Assembly: GCA_963575745.1 (NCBI GenBank)
Contig: CAUYUJ010015948.1
Span: 1,585,984-1,649,983 of the forward strand
Direction of reading: 5' to 3'
Source: Prorocentrum cordatum
Lineage: Eukaryota; Sar; Dinophyceae; Prorocentrales; Prorocentraceae
DNA length: 64,000 nt
The position numbers and the translations under genes are program-made. The notes below the pieces were generated by a model that worked only from the letters and a program-made list of their open reading frames with translations, did not search any database and had not been told where the DNA came from. Shown piece after piece: positions 9,912 to 19,500 of the stretch (position 1 is its first letter; each line of letters starts with the position of its first letter).

Positions 9912-10353
9912 GTTTGACTGCGTGTCTCCTGGCGACCTCCTCCTTGCTCTCAGCTATCTCCTGCCTCGTACGCTCGAGGTCTATGATCTGATCTAGGACC
10001 TCCTTCTTCGCCTCCTCGATGGCCCCCGACGAATTCTCCGAGGGGTGGTCCTCGATGTACGCGAGGTCGTGAAGCTTATTGCCTGTATCCTTCAAGCCGT
10101 GCTTGAACTGGAGCTGCTTGCGTCTATTCTCGACCGCTGCCTCGCTCCTCTTGCCGCGCTTGCGGCCGCTCTTCTCGGTCCTTGCCGGTTGACTCCTCCC
10201 GGCCTCTGCCGGTGGCTCGGACACTGCCGAGCTCGGTGCGTTGACAGGTGCGACCGATGCCGCCCTTTTCCAACCTCGAGCCTCCTGCCAGCTCGCCGTG
10301 GCGCCCGCGGGCGCGCCAAGGCCCTGGTGGGTCGGCAACAGTGAGTGGCCAGC
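9912..10353 (-). CDS. Gag N-terminal segment in a different frame
   Basis: Upstream of the gag ATG a different phase is open from 10353 and reads like protein: a Lys/Arg patch (KSGRKRGKRSEAAVENRRKQ), then FKHGLKDTGNKLHDLAYIED and a coiled coil IIDLERTRQEIAESKEEVAR. It continues past the gag ATG only as out-of-frame shadow. It holds no ATG before its coding-like part ends. Codons just upstream of the gag ATG in the gag phase (SPGDTQSN) are also open, so a single-base shift near 9930-9945 would join the two. It may be a true N-terminal extension broken by one indel, a frameshift site, or a region translated from a non-AUG start. Confidence 0.55.
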
Positions 10354-10364
10354 TCACGCTACCA
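10347..10364 (-). promoter_or_regulatory. Primer binding site
   Basis: Directly after the 5' LTR the minus strand reads TGGTAGCGTGAGCTGGCC. TGG pairs with the CCA end of a tRNA, and the next bases would match a tRNA 3' end of ...CTCACGCTACCA. It resembles but does not equal the initiator-Met primer sites known from other copia elements (TGGTA then divergent). The donor tRNA is not in this window. Confidence 0.7.
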
Positions 10365-10447
10365 TGATGATATATTATGCCGATGGACAAGATATCTCTT
10401 TTCCATCTTGAGCCAAAATGGGTACACGGAGGAGGGTGTCAGAATCA
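10365..10447 (-). repeat. 5' LTR (83 bp)
   Basis: Identical over its full length to 3106-3188. On the coding strand it contains the spliced-leader-like core at 10430-10407, followed by ATG at 10406. That ATG opens a 15-codon frame which terminates inside the primer binding site. Confidence 0.95.
10407..10430 (-). promoter_or_regulatory. Spliced-leader-like sequence in 5' LTR
   Basis: Same core as in the 3' LTR. CCATTTTGGCTCAAG on the minus strand is an exact 15-nt match to the end of the dinoflagellate spliced leader. It lies in the sense direction of gag-pol. Confidence 0.75.
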
Positions 10448-10452
10448 CGCCC
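10448..10452. repeat. Target-site duplication, right copy (CGCCC)
   Basis: Pairs with 3101-3105 and fixes both element boundaries. Confidence 0.9.
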
Positions 10453-10505
10453 CACTCCGCTCCTAAAATTGCACAAACTCTGCCAGAGCTTAGGTCGGTA
10501 ATATG

Positions 10506-10506
<1 letters not shown>

Positions 10507-10540
<34 letters not shown>

Positions 10541-10605
10541 TCTCTCTCTCTCTCTCTCTCTTTGTTTCTTTCTCTGTCTCTCCCTCTCTCTCCCGTCCAA
10601 TAGTA
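10507..10605. repeat. Imperfect CT microsatellite
   Basis: CT dinucleotide run with interruptions (TTCTCT, TTGTTTC). Confidence 0.95.
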
Positions 10606-10723
10606 GTTAATTTGCCACGCCCGACAGCCCGCGGGAGGCCGACAGAAACGCGCTACTTTAATCTGCGTTCGACCAACTTGTCGCAAGCGCTGGGGCATGG
10701 CAGAATCAACTGGAGCGTGCCCT

Positions 10724-10726
<3 letters not shown>

Positions 10727-10808
<82 letters not shown>
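10727..10808. repeat. CT microsatellite, ~40 units
   Basis: An almost pure (CT)n run. A third, short one is at 11565-11582. The Ser-Leu or Arg-Glu frames across it are artefacts. Confidence 0.95.
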
Positions 10809-10809
<1 letters not shown>

Positions 10810-10811
<2 letters not shown>

Positions 10812-11750
10812 CCCCCGAGAAAGCGCTCAGATGCCGTGGCCAAGGGGCGCGGGTTTGCGGCGAGAAACCCCGACCTGCCATGCCTGGCCCGATGGGCCTG
10901 GCCTAGCAACTGTATAACTCGCTTGCCCGAGGGGCCCGGGGCGGTCGACTTCGGGGGGTCGCAGCTCGAGCTCCCGCGCCGCCATCTCGGAGATCTCCGG
11001 CAAAACTGACATCATTGCCGCGTCAAGGCCTCATGGGAAACACTTGAATCCAGCTCGCGCCCAGCACCCGCGCCTCAACGTTCAAAGCGAAAACCGAAAT
11101 CGAGATGATCCTCCGCGCATCCACGGGCGCAGCCCACGGAGGACAGGAACGCCTTGTGGGCGCGTGCCCCAAGGAAAACTGCATTCGAAACCATGCACGT
11201 CATCGCTTTTGTCGCGAACGCGGCGTGGCCCCCCTTCTTCGCCGCCAGCTCGAGCTCCGCCTACTCAGCGATCTCCGCCGCCTTCGTCCCACCTTCAGGG
11301 CCTTCTAACGTCTGGGCTGATAGCCACTCATCAGCGGTCAGAGCGGCACCCAGCCAGTAGACGGAGAAGAGATCGCCCTCGTGGGCCGCGCCCCCGCGCT
11401 GCCATCAAGCGACTAAGCTGGCGTGTCCCCCTTGGGCCTCCCACCCTCCATGCCTCCATCAACGCCGCAGCCATCTGCTCCCTCCACATCACCACGTGCC
11501 GTTTGCGTGTTTCAGCACGCTGTCCTGCACTTGATTTGTTTCGCTCTTTGTTTTGTTTTTTTGTCTCTCTCTCTCTCTCTCTGTCAATCGCGCCCCGAGC
11601 CGGCCCCGCTGCTTTCATGGGGGGGCGCCCCTGCTCGGCTTGTCTGTGATCGGACGACGAAGCGCCTGAGAGCGCGCCGCCGAACATCTCATTCCCAGCT
11701 CGCTGCGTGATTGCCCTTGCGTAATTCAAACAGCGGTGTGGCTGCCCACC
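10810..11750. other. No gene recognised
   Basis: Unique GC-rich sequence between the CT microsatellite and a short open frame. No protein-like frame was found. Confidence 0.5.
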
Positions 11751-11752
11751 TG

Positions 11753-12262
11753 TCAGAGAATCCTCGACCCTCTCCTTGTGCCCGGCCACCCCTCACCTTG
11801 AAAACAACAGTGCGTCGCGCCTCCATGGGACACGTAGCCTAGAAAGCCCATGCTGTCAATTGCGGTTGCAAGAAAGAAGAGCATGACATCGAATATGCCA
11901 GGAAAGGGAACATCGACGCATCCAACTAAGCCTAGAACCAGGCCTTCAGACTTGACGTCCTGCTTCTCTGTGAGCTCGGCATTCTGTTTCGCCGCGAACC
12001 CCAGCTCGAGTGCCCGCTTGTTCTGGTCAGCTCGGACCGCAACCCACCAGCTCAGAGAGAATATTGCGCAACCGCGCGTGATGAGAACAACCGTAGCGTG
12101 ATGCTTGGGGGTGCCTTGACACATCTCGGCTGCAGTAAGCATTGCAATTCCATAACTGTTATATCCTGACCATGTCGCGTTGGCTCGAGCTCCGAAGGCC
12201 TTTTCACCAAGATGCGCACCAGAAGCAGACACTAGCCCCCCAAAAAAAGTGGAATGAAACAT
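11753..12262 (-). CDS. Possible membrane-protein exon or remnant, 169 aa
   Basis: An ATG-initiated frame with balanced, protein-like composition. It has a hydrophobic stretch HHATVVLITRG followed by IFSLSWWVAV, a charged middle part (KRALELGFAAKQNAELTEKQ), then a second hydrophobic stretch FDVMLFFLATAIDSMGFLGY. Two membrane segments are plausible. No family is recognised. It could be one exon of a longer gene or a decayed copy. It lies beside a satellite array, and no partner gene is adjacent. Confidence 0.35.
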   Translation of the reverse strand: MFHSTFFGGLVSASGAHLGEKAFGARANATWSGYNSYGIAMLTAAEMCQGTPKHHATVVLITRGCAIFSLSWWVAVRADQNKRALELGFAAKQNAELTEKQDVKSEGLVLGLVGCVDVPFPGIFDVMLFFLATAIDSMGFLGYVSHGGATHCCFQGEGWPGTRRGSRIL

Positions 12263-12539
12263 TGTTCGGCGGCTTTATTGACGGAATGGTGTCCCACCAC
12301 TAGAAAGAAACTGCTTATCATTTTGCCCGCGGCGCCCGCCAGCAACGCTCTCATTGAAAATCCTGGGTCAGACATTTGGCTCACAGAAGCTTGATCATCA
12401 AAACTCCATCTTAAGAAGGACAATTGAAGCTCAAGCCCCGCGCGGGCCCTCAGAAACAAAAACAGAATTTTATCGCGACGTCCGCCTTGTCCACATGGAA
12501 AAGGCGCCATGTTGGCCGCGCGCGCCGGCCAAGCGTCAG

Positions 12540-13860
12540 CAGAAGTTCTTCCCGCAGTGCTAGGCAAACGACTTTGAGCAAGCTCGCGAATCAAAACGAA
12601 ACAACTCTGCTTGCAATCCTCGTGTCAAGATGCTTGCACATCCTCCCGCGTGAAGGGTCGCCCGCAATAGATTATTCCGCTGGAGGGAGCCCCCCCAAAA
12701 AAGGCATGACCCAGCCCGCACAAGGAAATAGGGGAATTTATCCCACGCCGCCGCGCGTGCCGACCAGGTGCCAGGAGGAGTCGTGCCAGCAATGATAGGC
12801 AAACGATGTTGAGAAAACTCGCGAATCAAAGCGACGCAACTCCTTTTGCAATCCTCACGGGCACATGCTTGCAAATCCTCACGCGCACAGGGTCGCTCAA
12901 CAGAGATGAACCCGCTGGATACATGTACCCCGATCATTATCCAGCCCGCCCTACAACATAGGGGAACGAATCCCTCGTCGAAGCGCGCGCCCACCAGGCG
13001 CCAGCAGGGTTTCCGGTAGCAGTGCTAGGCAGGCGAGTGTGAGCAAGCTCACAAACCCAAATGGAGCACATGTGGGTTGCAATCCTCATAGGAAGATGCT
13101 CACAAATCCTCCCGCGTGCAAGGTAGCCCACAATAGGTTTTTCCGCTGGAGGAAAAAGCTCCGAAACAGTACCTGGGCCGCCCAACAATAGAAGGAAACG
13201 AATCCCATGTAGCCGCGCTCGCCGACCAAGCGCCAGCATGAGTTTTACCGACAGTGCTAGGCATGCGCAGGCAAATGTGAGCAGACTCGCAAATTAAAAC
13301 GAAGCACCTTCGTATGACAGTCTTCCTGAGAAGATGCTCACATATCCTCCCGCGCGCAAGAAGCCCACTATTCCGTTGGAAACATGACCCCCACAAATGA
13401 CCCTGCCCGCCCAGCAGTACAAGGAAACTCACGCCACGTCGCCGCACGTGCCGACCAGGCGCCATCAGGAATTTTGACGACAGTGCTAGGCAGGCGGGTT
13501 TGAGCAAACTAGCAAATCAAAATGGAGCGCATGTGTATGGTCCTCCCGAAGGCAAGAAAGCCCACAATAGATAATTCCGCTGGAGAAATGAACCGCAAAC
13601 ATGACCCAGCCCGCCCAATAATGTAGGGAAACTCATCGCACGACGCCGCGCGCGCCGACAAGGCGCTAGCAGGAGTTCTGCCAGCCGTGCTAGGCAAACG
13701 ACTTTGAGCAATCGCGCGAATCAAAACGAAACAACTCTATTTGCAATCCTCATGAGAAGATGATGTTCGCAAATTCTCCCGCGTGCAAGGTAGCCCACAT
13801 CATATTATTCCGCTGGAGGAAAAACAGCATTGACTAGCCCGCCCAACAATAGAAGGAAAA
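12540..13860. repeat. Satellite array, ~230-bp unit
   Basis: Divergent tandem copies share the landmark GTGCTAGGCA followed by GTTTGAGCAA-like sequence, then CTCCCGCGTGCAAG, then ATTCCGCTGGAGGA, then CCCGCCCAAC. The landmark falls near 12558, 12794, 13023, 13254, 13484 and 13688, giving spacings of 236, 229, 231, 230 and 204. The array fades out after the partial copy at 13780-13860. Its repeated minus-strand open frames are a by-product of the periodicity. Confidence 0.85.
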
Positions 13861-13869
13861 TAATCTCCG

Positions 13870-15030
13870 CCGCGATGAGGAGGTTTTAGGACCAGCGCTC
13901 TTCTCCGCCGAGAGATCAAAGCGGGGTCTAACATTAAAACCCCCGTGAGGTTACATGAGACTCTCGGAGACCACAGCCGGAAGAGATCGTGATGCCAGGG
14001 CCCTTCTTGGTGTACGGTCCTGGTCACCACCCTGTTTCCACAACGAGGTATTATGAATACGCCTCTTCTCGACCTGGCCGTCATATTTGACTCTGGTCTG
14101 CGCACCGGCGAAGACGCACCCGTGAAATGATGTCGCTGCCTCGAAGACGATGTCTAAATGCTTACCCAAGGAAATGGGACTGGTAGTATTCCAACGCAAT
14201 GGACGCAACATGCACAGAGATGGTCACGCTGGCACCGTGACCGAATTGCCTGTGGCGAACGCTCAGCATGCGGCAAGGTGATCGCATTGATATGCGAAGA
14301 TATGGGTGTGGCTGGAGAAGCCTCGTGCCACCTTGCCCGGGAGGGGGGTGGAGGAGGAGGAGGACAAAGGTGAGGAGGTCGGGCGGTCGCGACAGCGCAA
14401 GGAGGCGTCGAGCCGACACCTGCCAGAGAGCGAGATGGGCGAGTGGACGCGTCGGCCTCCTCAACCACCCCGCCTGATAGGTCCGCTCCCAGACCGCCAC
14501 GATGCCCTGGCTGGGAAGGTTCGGGCGGGTAAGGTTTGCAGCACTTATTGCAGCGATGGGGAGGGATGAAAAGAAGGAGGAGGGATGAATGAGGGAATCC
14601 TCCTCCCACCTTCTTCATTTGCGCTCCTCCTTGTCCTCCACCGTTTCCTCCTCATAACGGTGCGTGATATCTGTGATCAATCGGAAGGCAAGGGGCCTGG
14701 CCTTCCGCGCTGGAGCGTGCCCCTGACCAAACGTTTGGGCGTCGCTCACATGGGGTGACCGAGGATCGGACGCGCCGAAAAGGGGGGCGTTCCAAGAGGA
14801 GGGTTCGCAAATCATTGCCCGAGGCATTTCAGAGTCTTGACTGTACCCCCTGCGTCTTCCTCCTCATCCTGCTCCTCCTCCTGCCCGTCCCCGTCCTGCT
14901 CCTGCCCCTATATTCTACACACCGTCTTCCGTCTCCGCCCTGCGTCCACGCGATGTCCTCTTTTTTCCTCCCTCCTGCCTTCCACCCGCTCCCATCCCCC
15001 GAATTCTCCTCCGACCCCGACTCCGACCCG
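13870..15030. other. No gene recognised
   Basis: Mixed sequence with short G/A-rich tracts (14337-14380, 14560-14600). No coding region is supported. Confidence 0.5.
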
Positions 15031-15040
15031 GCGGTCGACG

Positions 15041-15041
15041 C

Positions 15042-15074
<33 letters not shown>

Positions 15075-15116
15075 ACGGACGGACGGACGGACGGACGGAC
15101 GGACGGACCGACAGAC

Positions 15117-15157
<41 letters not shown>

Positions 15158-15290
15158 TCGACCACCCACGACCGAACGACGACGACCGACCACCGACCAC
15201 CGACCACCGACCACCGACCGATGAAGACCGACGACAGACGACCAACGACGACCGACGACGACCGACGACGACGACCGACGACGGTGTCGC
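15041..15290. repeat. GAC and GGAC/CGAC microsatellite cluster
   Basis: Consecutive runs of (GAC)n, (GGAC)n, (GAC)n and (CGACCAC)n-like repeats. A mirrored (GTC)n/(TTC)n run lies at 15614-15690. Confidence 0.9.
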
Positions 15291-15699
15291 TCCACGGTCT
15301 CGCCCGTCTGGCTGCCCGCGCAGCAGCAGCCCGCCAGGAAGCCCAGGACCCCGGCGTCCTGCCCCAACGGCCGAAGGGGAGCCCCGATCGCCGACCGCTG
15401 GCCGCCGGGCTGTCCACCGTCCGCCGCTTGCGCCGATCGGCCGCCGAGGGGCAGCCGAGGGCGCGCCGAGGGGCCGCCGAGGGGCCGCCGAGAGCGCTCG
15501 AGAAGGTCGCCGCGGGCGTGCCGGAGACCGCCGAGTGCCGCAGGTTCGCCGACGAGCGCGCCGAGGGCATGCTGGGCTGAGGCCCGATGGTGGCGAGGAG
15601 CCCCTGCTCCTCCTGCTCATTGTCGTCGTCGTCGTCGTCGTCGTCGTCTTCTTCTTCTTCTTCGTCGTATTCCTCCTCCTCCTCCGCCTCCTTTCTCCT

Positions 15700-17100
15700 C
15701 GTCTTCCTTCCCAGCGCCGCAACATGTTCGGAATTCTGCCAAGGAATCGCCAAGAATATGGGCCTCTCCTCCTGACGGCGGCCTCCCGGCCTGTCCAGTC
15801 CGGAAGATCGAGTGGTCGACACGTGGTCACGCAGAGCCTCCTAGAGGCACTCCGACAAATGCAAAACGTTCACAAAAGCCTCGAGTCTTGAGCAGCCCCG
15901 GCGTCATGATTTTGCCAATGTAGATGCGGGAGGTCTCAACCTGTTTCCTGAGACCGCCCGCTTTCCATTGCCTCCCAGGACCCGAAACTTGTAAAACAAA
16001 AAATGTGGTTTTCACCGAGCAAGATCTGCTGCCCCTGGTCGTCGGTGGCTACTCCCGTGTTCTGGCTGTCCGCCCTGGACTATCATTGCCTGGTTCCTTG
16101 ACTTCACGTGTGGACGCTTTACCTAATCAATTCTGGCGTCCCTGGGTTGCCCTTCCGAGACCCTCGTCCATCCGGCAACCGCGTACCCGTTCAAAGACAC
16201 CGCCTTCTGGGCACCTTGAACTCCATGGTCGCCAAATACCTTTCCAAGGGCAACTCCTTCAAGGTCCTCGGCTCAAGCCACCGCTACCTGTGTCGCCGCC
16301 GCGACTTGGCGCCTTGCCCTTCCCCGCGCATCTGCGACGAATTGCACGTTCTGAGCGGCTCCCGCCTCGTCGCCGTTCCCCGTCCCCGCATCCTCCTCTG
16401 CCTGTGCCTTGGTTAGTTCCCGGCGTGTCCCGCCTGTAGCCCGACTGGCGCCTGCACCGCTGTCGCACTCTTGCGCCCGCTGTATTAGAGATGTGTTCAG
16501 CGGGGCGGTCTCGGTCCTCCTCCTCCTGTTCCTCCTCTTCCTTCTCTCCTCCTCTTCCTCGGGCGGGGGTCCTGCGCGTCCCACTGGTCCCAGAAACGTC
16601 CTCGGGAAGGGGCAGGCAAACTGCGAAACCACTAGCAAGCATGCCCGCGCATGCCATGTCCTGGAGGATGGGGCGGGGGCGGAAGGAGGAGACGCAAGTG
16701 AATGATGACGAGGTGGGTAAGAGAAAAAAGGAAGGATCTGATGATGAGGGGGGGAAATGACGACGACGCGACGACTACGACGACGAGCGCACGCCTGAAA
16801 GGTGCGTTCCCGCCGATTCCACGATGGATCAGGACCATCCTGGAGGGAGCGCCCAGGGTCTGCAACCTCAAACGACATGGAAGAACCACAGCGTTGAGTT
16901 GCCCTTCCAGACGAAGGGTGGAGGAGCAGCTGCAAGAATATTGACCTGTTTGCAGCGAGGCAGCGAGGTTCCCATTTACCCGCTGCAGTCATCATGCTAC
17001 CACAGAGCACCACAAGAGCTCCAAGGCAGTCCAAGAGAGCGTCGAGGCGGCACAGGGTCGCCCCTCGACGGTCAAATATAATTTGGAGACGGTTCCCGAG
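15700..17100. other. No gene recognised
   Basis: Includes CCT-rich (16510-16570) and GAC-rich (16757-16790) patches. No supported gene. Confidence 0.5.
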
Positions 17101-17109
17101 GCGATTAGG

Positions 17110-17490
17110 ACAGCCCAGGGAAGCTCTCAGAGGACCGCCGAGAAGGCCCCCAACGGCCTCATTCCCTTCGGAAGGCGTATATGTCTAGCAAACTCGTTTC
17201 TGTCATCCCCTCAACGTTCAAAACGCCTCCAAGGCACCACATAATCGTCCCAAAATTCCGAAGGCCCCCAGGACCGCCCCGAGAAAGCCCAAGATGGCCC
17301 CAAGCCAGCGGTCCACGACAGCCTTTCCCCCCAAGATGCCAGAAGCTTCCGAGGCGCCCCCACGAGGCCCCACGAAGACTCTGACAGGCCTCCCAGAACA
17401 CCCCCGAAGCCCCAAGATGCCCTCAAAAAACCTTCAGACTGCCCCCAGCAGCTCCCCACCAGGACCCTCAGAGGCCCAAGTGCTCCGAGT
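17110..17490. repeat. Degenerate short tandem array (CCCAAGATGCC-like)
   Basis: Loose repetition of words such as CCCAAGATGCC, CCCCAGGACC and GCCCCCAG, roughly every 12-24 bases. It resembles the array at 24370-24670 in the opposite orientation. Unit boundaries are blurred, so this is an old or rapidly diverging array. Confidence 0.45.
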
Positions 17491-17549
17491 GACTTCCGCG
17501 ATCGTGCATTATATTTGGCTCTTCGGGGAGTCGGCGGAATGGCGCGAGC

Positions 17550-18035
17550 CACTTCGTCGTCGCCGTCGTCCTCGTCGACGCTCCCCGCCGCCGCCGCCCG
17601 CCGCCGCAGGCGCCGGCGCTGGCCCAGAAAGGAAGTCGTCGTCTTCATCGACGCTCCCCGCCGCCGCCGCCAGCAGTCGCCGACGCCGACGCCGGCGCCG
17701 GCCCGAGGAGAGGGAGAGAGGAAAAGTAGGAGAGGAGGAGGGGGCCACCCCCCCTCCGTCACGAAGGGGGGGGTCCGGTTCCAACCCCCCCCCCCTAAGC
17801 GACCACAGAACGCGCCCTTTCTCATCGTCAACATCATACCAACCATGATCACCACCATCATCATTATCGTGGCCACCATCAATTTCCAGCATCAGCATCT
17901 ATCAGATTCGTCATCATCACTTGTCATCCGCATCATGCATCATCTGCAACATCAACGTCGTCATCGTCGTCATCATACTCTCACCGTCATCATTCGGTAT
18001 CATCAGACTCTGAGTGCATCATCATACTCTGAGTA
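17550..18035. repeat. GCC/GTC-rich and CAT/ATC simple-sequence tracts
   Basis: 17550-17720 is a GCC/GTC triplet-rich patch. 17820-18035 is a degenerate CATCAT/ATCATC tract. No gene is supported across them. Confidence 0.6.
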
Positions 18036-18039
18036 GGAT

Positions 18040-18725
18040 GGGGACTTTTTTGACTGTACTTAGCTCGTTGCAAGTTAGCTTGAGCGCAGCGGCCAACAGG
18101 ACTGGCACAGGCTGCACACGAGAAGCCCGAGAGCATGGACGCTGAGCTGCTTCCGCTCTCGTCCCGAAAACTGTCAGGAGAGAGGTATTGGCGCTGAGGG
18201 AGGGGAGGAGAGGAATCATAAACGAGAGAAGAGGAGATTGCAGCGCCGTGCGAAGAGAGACATCAGCGGCCCCTGCTTCGTTGCCCATAGCAGGGCAGCC
18301 CTCGATGCAGAGCAGTGCAAGGCAGGAAAAAGAGAAGACCTGCCTGGGAGCGCCTTCCGAGTTTCGGTCGGCTATTGAGAGGGAAGAGCTGGACGGAGGG
18401 CCAAAATGGCCAGGCCGCATTGCGGCTGTCCAAACCTCCAGGGGAGGAGATCTGGACTGGAGGAAGAGCGGGGGAAATCATAAGAGGCGGGGGGAGGAAG
18501 AAGGGCCAAGAAGGCATTGCCGTGTTGCAGGGCGTACGCTGCAGCTGAAAGGCCTGTACGGGCCGACCGCGGCGGGGAGGTGGGTGTGCCTGGGCGCTAG
18601 CCGAGACCAGACAACAGGGACCCACCTCCGTGTGGCCCCTCACAGGCACACAGGGACCAAGGGGACCCTGCTACACCTGGACGGGGGCCAAAGAGATGCG
18701 CCGGGGCAAAGTGCCACGGTCCTCT
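18040..18725. other. No gene recognised
   Basis: A plus-strand frame over 18188-18730 lacks domain-like character. It is purine-biased and probably non-coding. Confidence 0.4.
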
Positions 18726-18744
18726 CATGAGGCACTTGTGGCTA

Positions 18745-18860
18745 GGACTGTCTAGGTGGTGAGCTGCCACGGCGAACCAAGAGTATTAGGCCAGCCCACC
18801 ACCTAGAGACTCAGCCGTGGCGAGTCTGCGAATTGCTGTGTGTGCTTAGCCGATCGCTGT
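18745..18860 (+). repeat. Structured repeat, copy 1
   Basis: CTAGGTGGTGAGCTG pairs with CAGCCCACCACCTAG about 40 bases downstream. This is followed by GACTCAGCCGTGGCGAGTC, itself a small hairpin, then TGCGAATTG and a GC-rich TTAGCC element. The hairpin core is identical in copy 2 while the surrounding sequence differs, as in a conserved RNA or a mobile unit. No known RNA family was recognised. Confidence 0.55.
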
Positions 18861-19215
18861 TTAGCGAGGCTGCAAAAATGTGCCGCGCTGTCCGCACTAG
18901 TGCGGCAAAGTGAAAAGTCGCGCCCATGAATGGCGACTACTCATGGAGGGCCCTCTAAAGAGGGGCCGGTGGAGAAAAGAGCGCTAGTTGGGCTGCCGAG
19001 GTAGGTATTAGGCGGCTCCGCCCCTGTGTGGCGCATTGGCGGTTGCACCATGGGCGCCCATCCCACGTAGGCCTGAGATGGTGTCGACAGATGCCGCAAG
19101 AGTTGCAGTGAGAGTGACCTGAAGGACTCACTGCAGCGGAATGCATGTCGGCTTGGCCGGCCTTAAATTGGAGACGCGGTGTCTCCTTTGTTTACGCTCG
19201 TGTGATGGCTTGGGC

Positions 19216-19370
19216 TGTATAGGTGGTGGGCTGCATGCAAACCGGGATCTGAGCAGTGTGCTAACCCACCACCTATGCGTGAGGACTCAGCCGTGGCGAG
19301 TCTGCGAATTGAGATATGTGAGCGGCGCTTAGCCGCCTCACTGTTAGCGGGGCTGCCCAAGGTTGCAGAG
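19216..19370 (+). repeat. Structured repeat, copy 2
   Basis: TATAGGTGGTGGGCTGC and AACCCACCACCTAT form the first stem. GACTCAGCCGTGGCGAGTC plus TGCGAATTG is identical to copy 1. GCGGCGCTTAGCCGCC follows. It lies about 470 bases from copy 1. Confidence 0.55.
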
Positions 19371-19465
19371 CCGCACATTGACGGGAAAGGCTGGATGCTG
19401 CTAGACTCGCGTGGCCTACAACTCAGCTATGCAGGACGGCTCGACCGACCTTGAGTTGGAGCGGC

Positions 19466-19500
19466 ATGGCTCAAGCTGTTTAGGTGGTGGGCTGCCGAGG
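19466..19500 (+). repeat. Structured repeat, truncated copy 3
   Basis: CTCAAGCTGTTTAGGTGGTG and GGCTGCC repeat the first arm of the unit. The sequence then turns into a G/A-rich tract without the second arm. Confidence 0.45.

Larger units (their letters stand above)
3106..10447 (-). mobile_element. Intact Ty1/copia LTR retrotransposon with 83-bp LTRs
   Basis: A 7.34-kb element read on the minus strand. It is bounded by two identical 83-bp direct repeats that begin TG and end CA, and flanked by CGCCC target duplications. From its 5' end (right side) it has an LTR, a TGG-starting primer site, gag with a CCHC knuckle, an aspartic protease DSGA motif, integrase, reverse transcriptase, RNase H, a polypurine tract and an LTR. 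Integrase before RT is the copia order. The LTRs show no difference over 83 bp and the pol frame is uninterrupted, so insertion is probably recent, although 83 bp gives little dating power. The LTR length is far below the usual several hundred bases. Confidence 0.95.

Noticed and set aside
10345-10917. Plus-strand frame crossing the 5' LTR and CT microsatellites
   Set aside because: Encodes a Ser-Leu run and the antisense of the LTR; not a gene.
12560-13724. Series of similar minus-strand frames with FLLLLGG-type segments
   Set aside because: Each coincides with a unit of the 230-bp satellite; periodic by construction.
14755-15891. Long Ser/Thr/Asp-rich open frames on both strands
   Set aside because: They follow GAC, GGAC and GTC microsatellites. 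The same stretch is open in several frames with only low-complexity products.
19466-19480. Second spliced-leader relic (CATGGCTCAAG)
   Set aside because: Only GGCTCAAG is shared and the upstream leader bases are missing; it belongs to the structured repeat.
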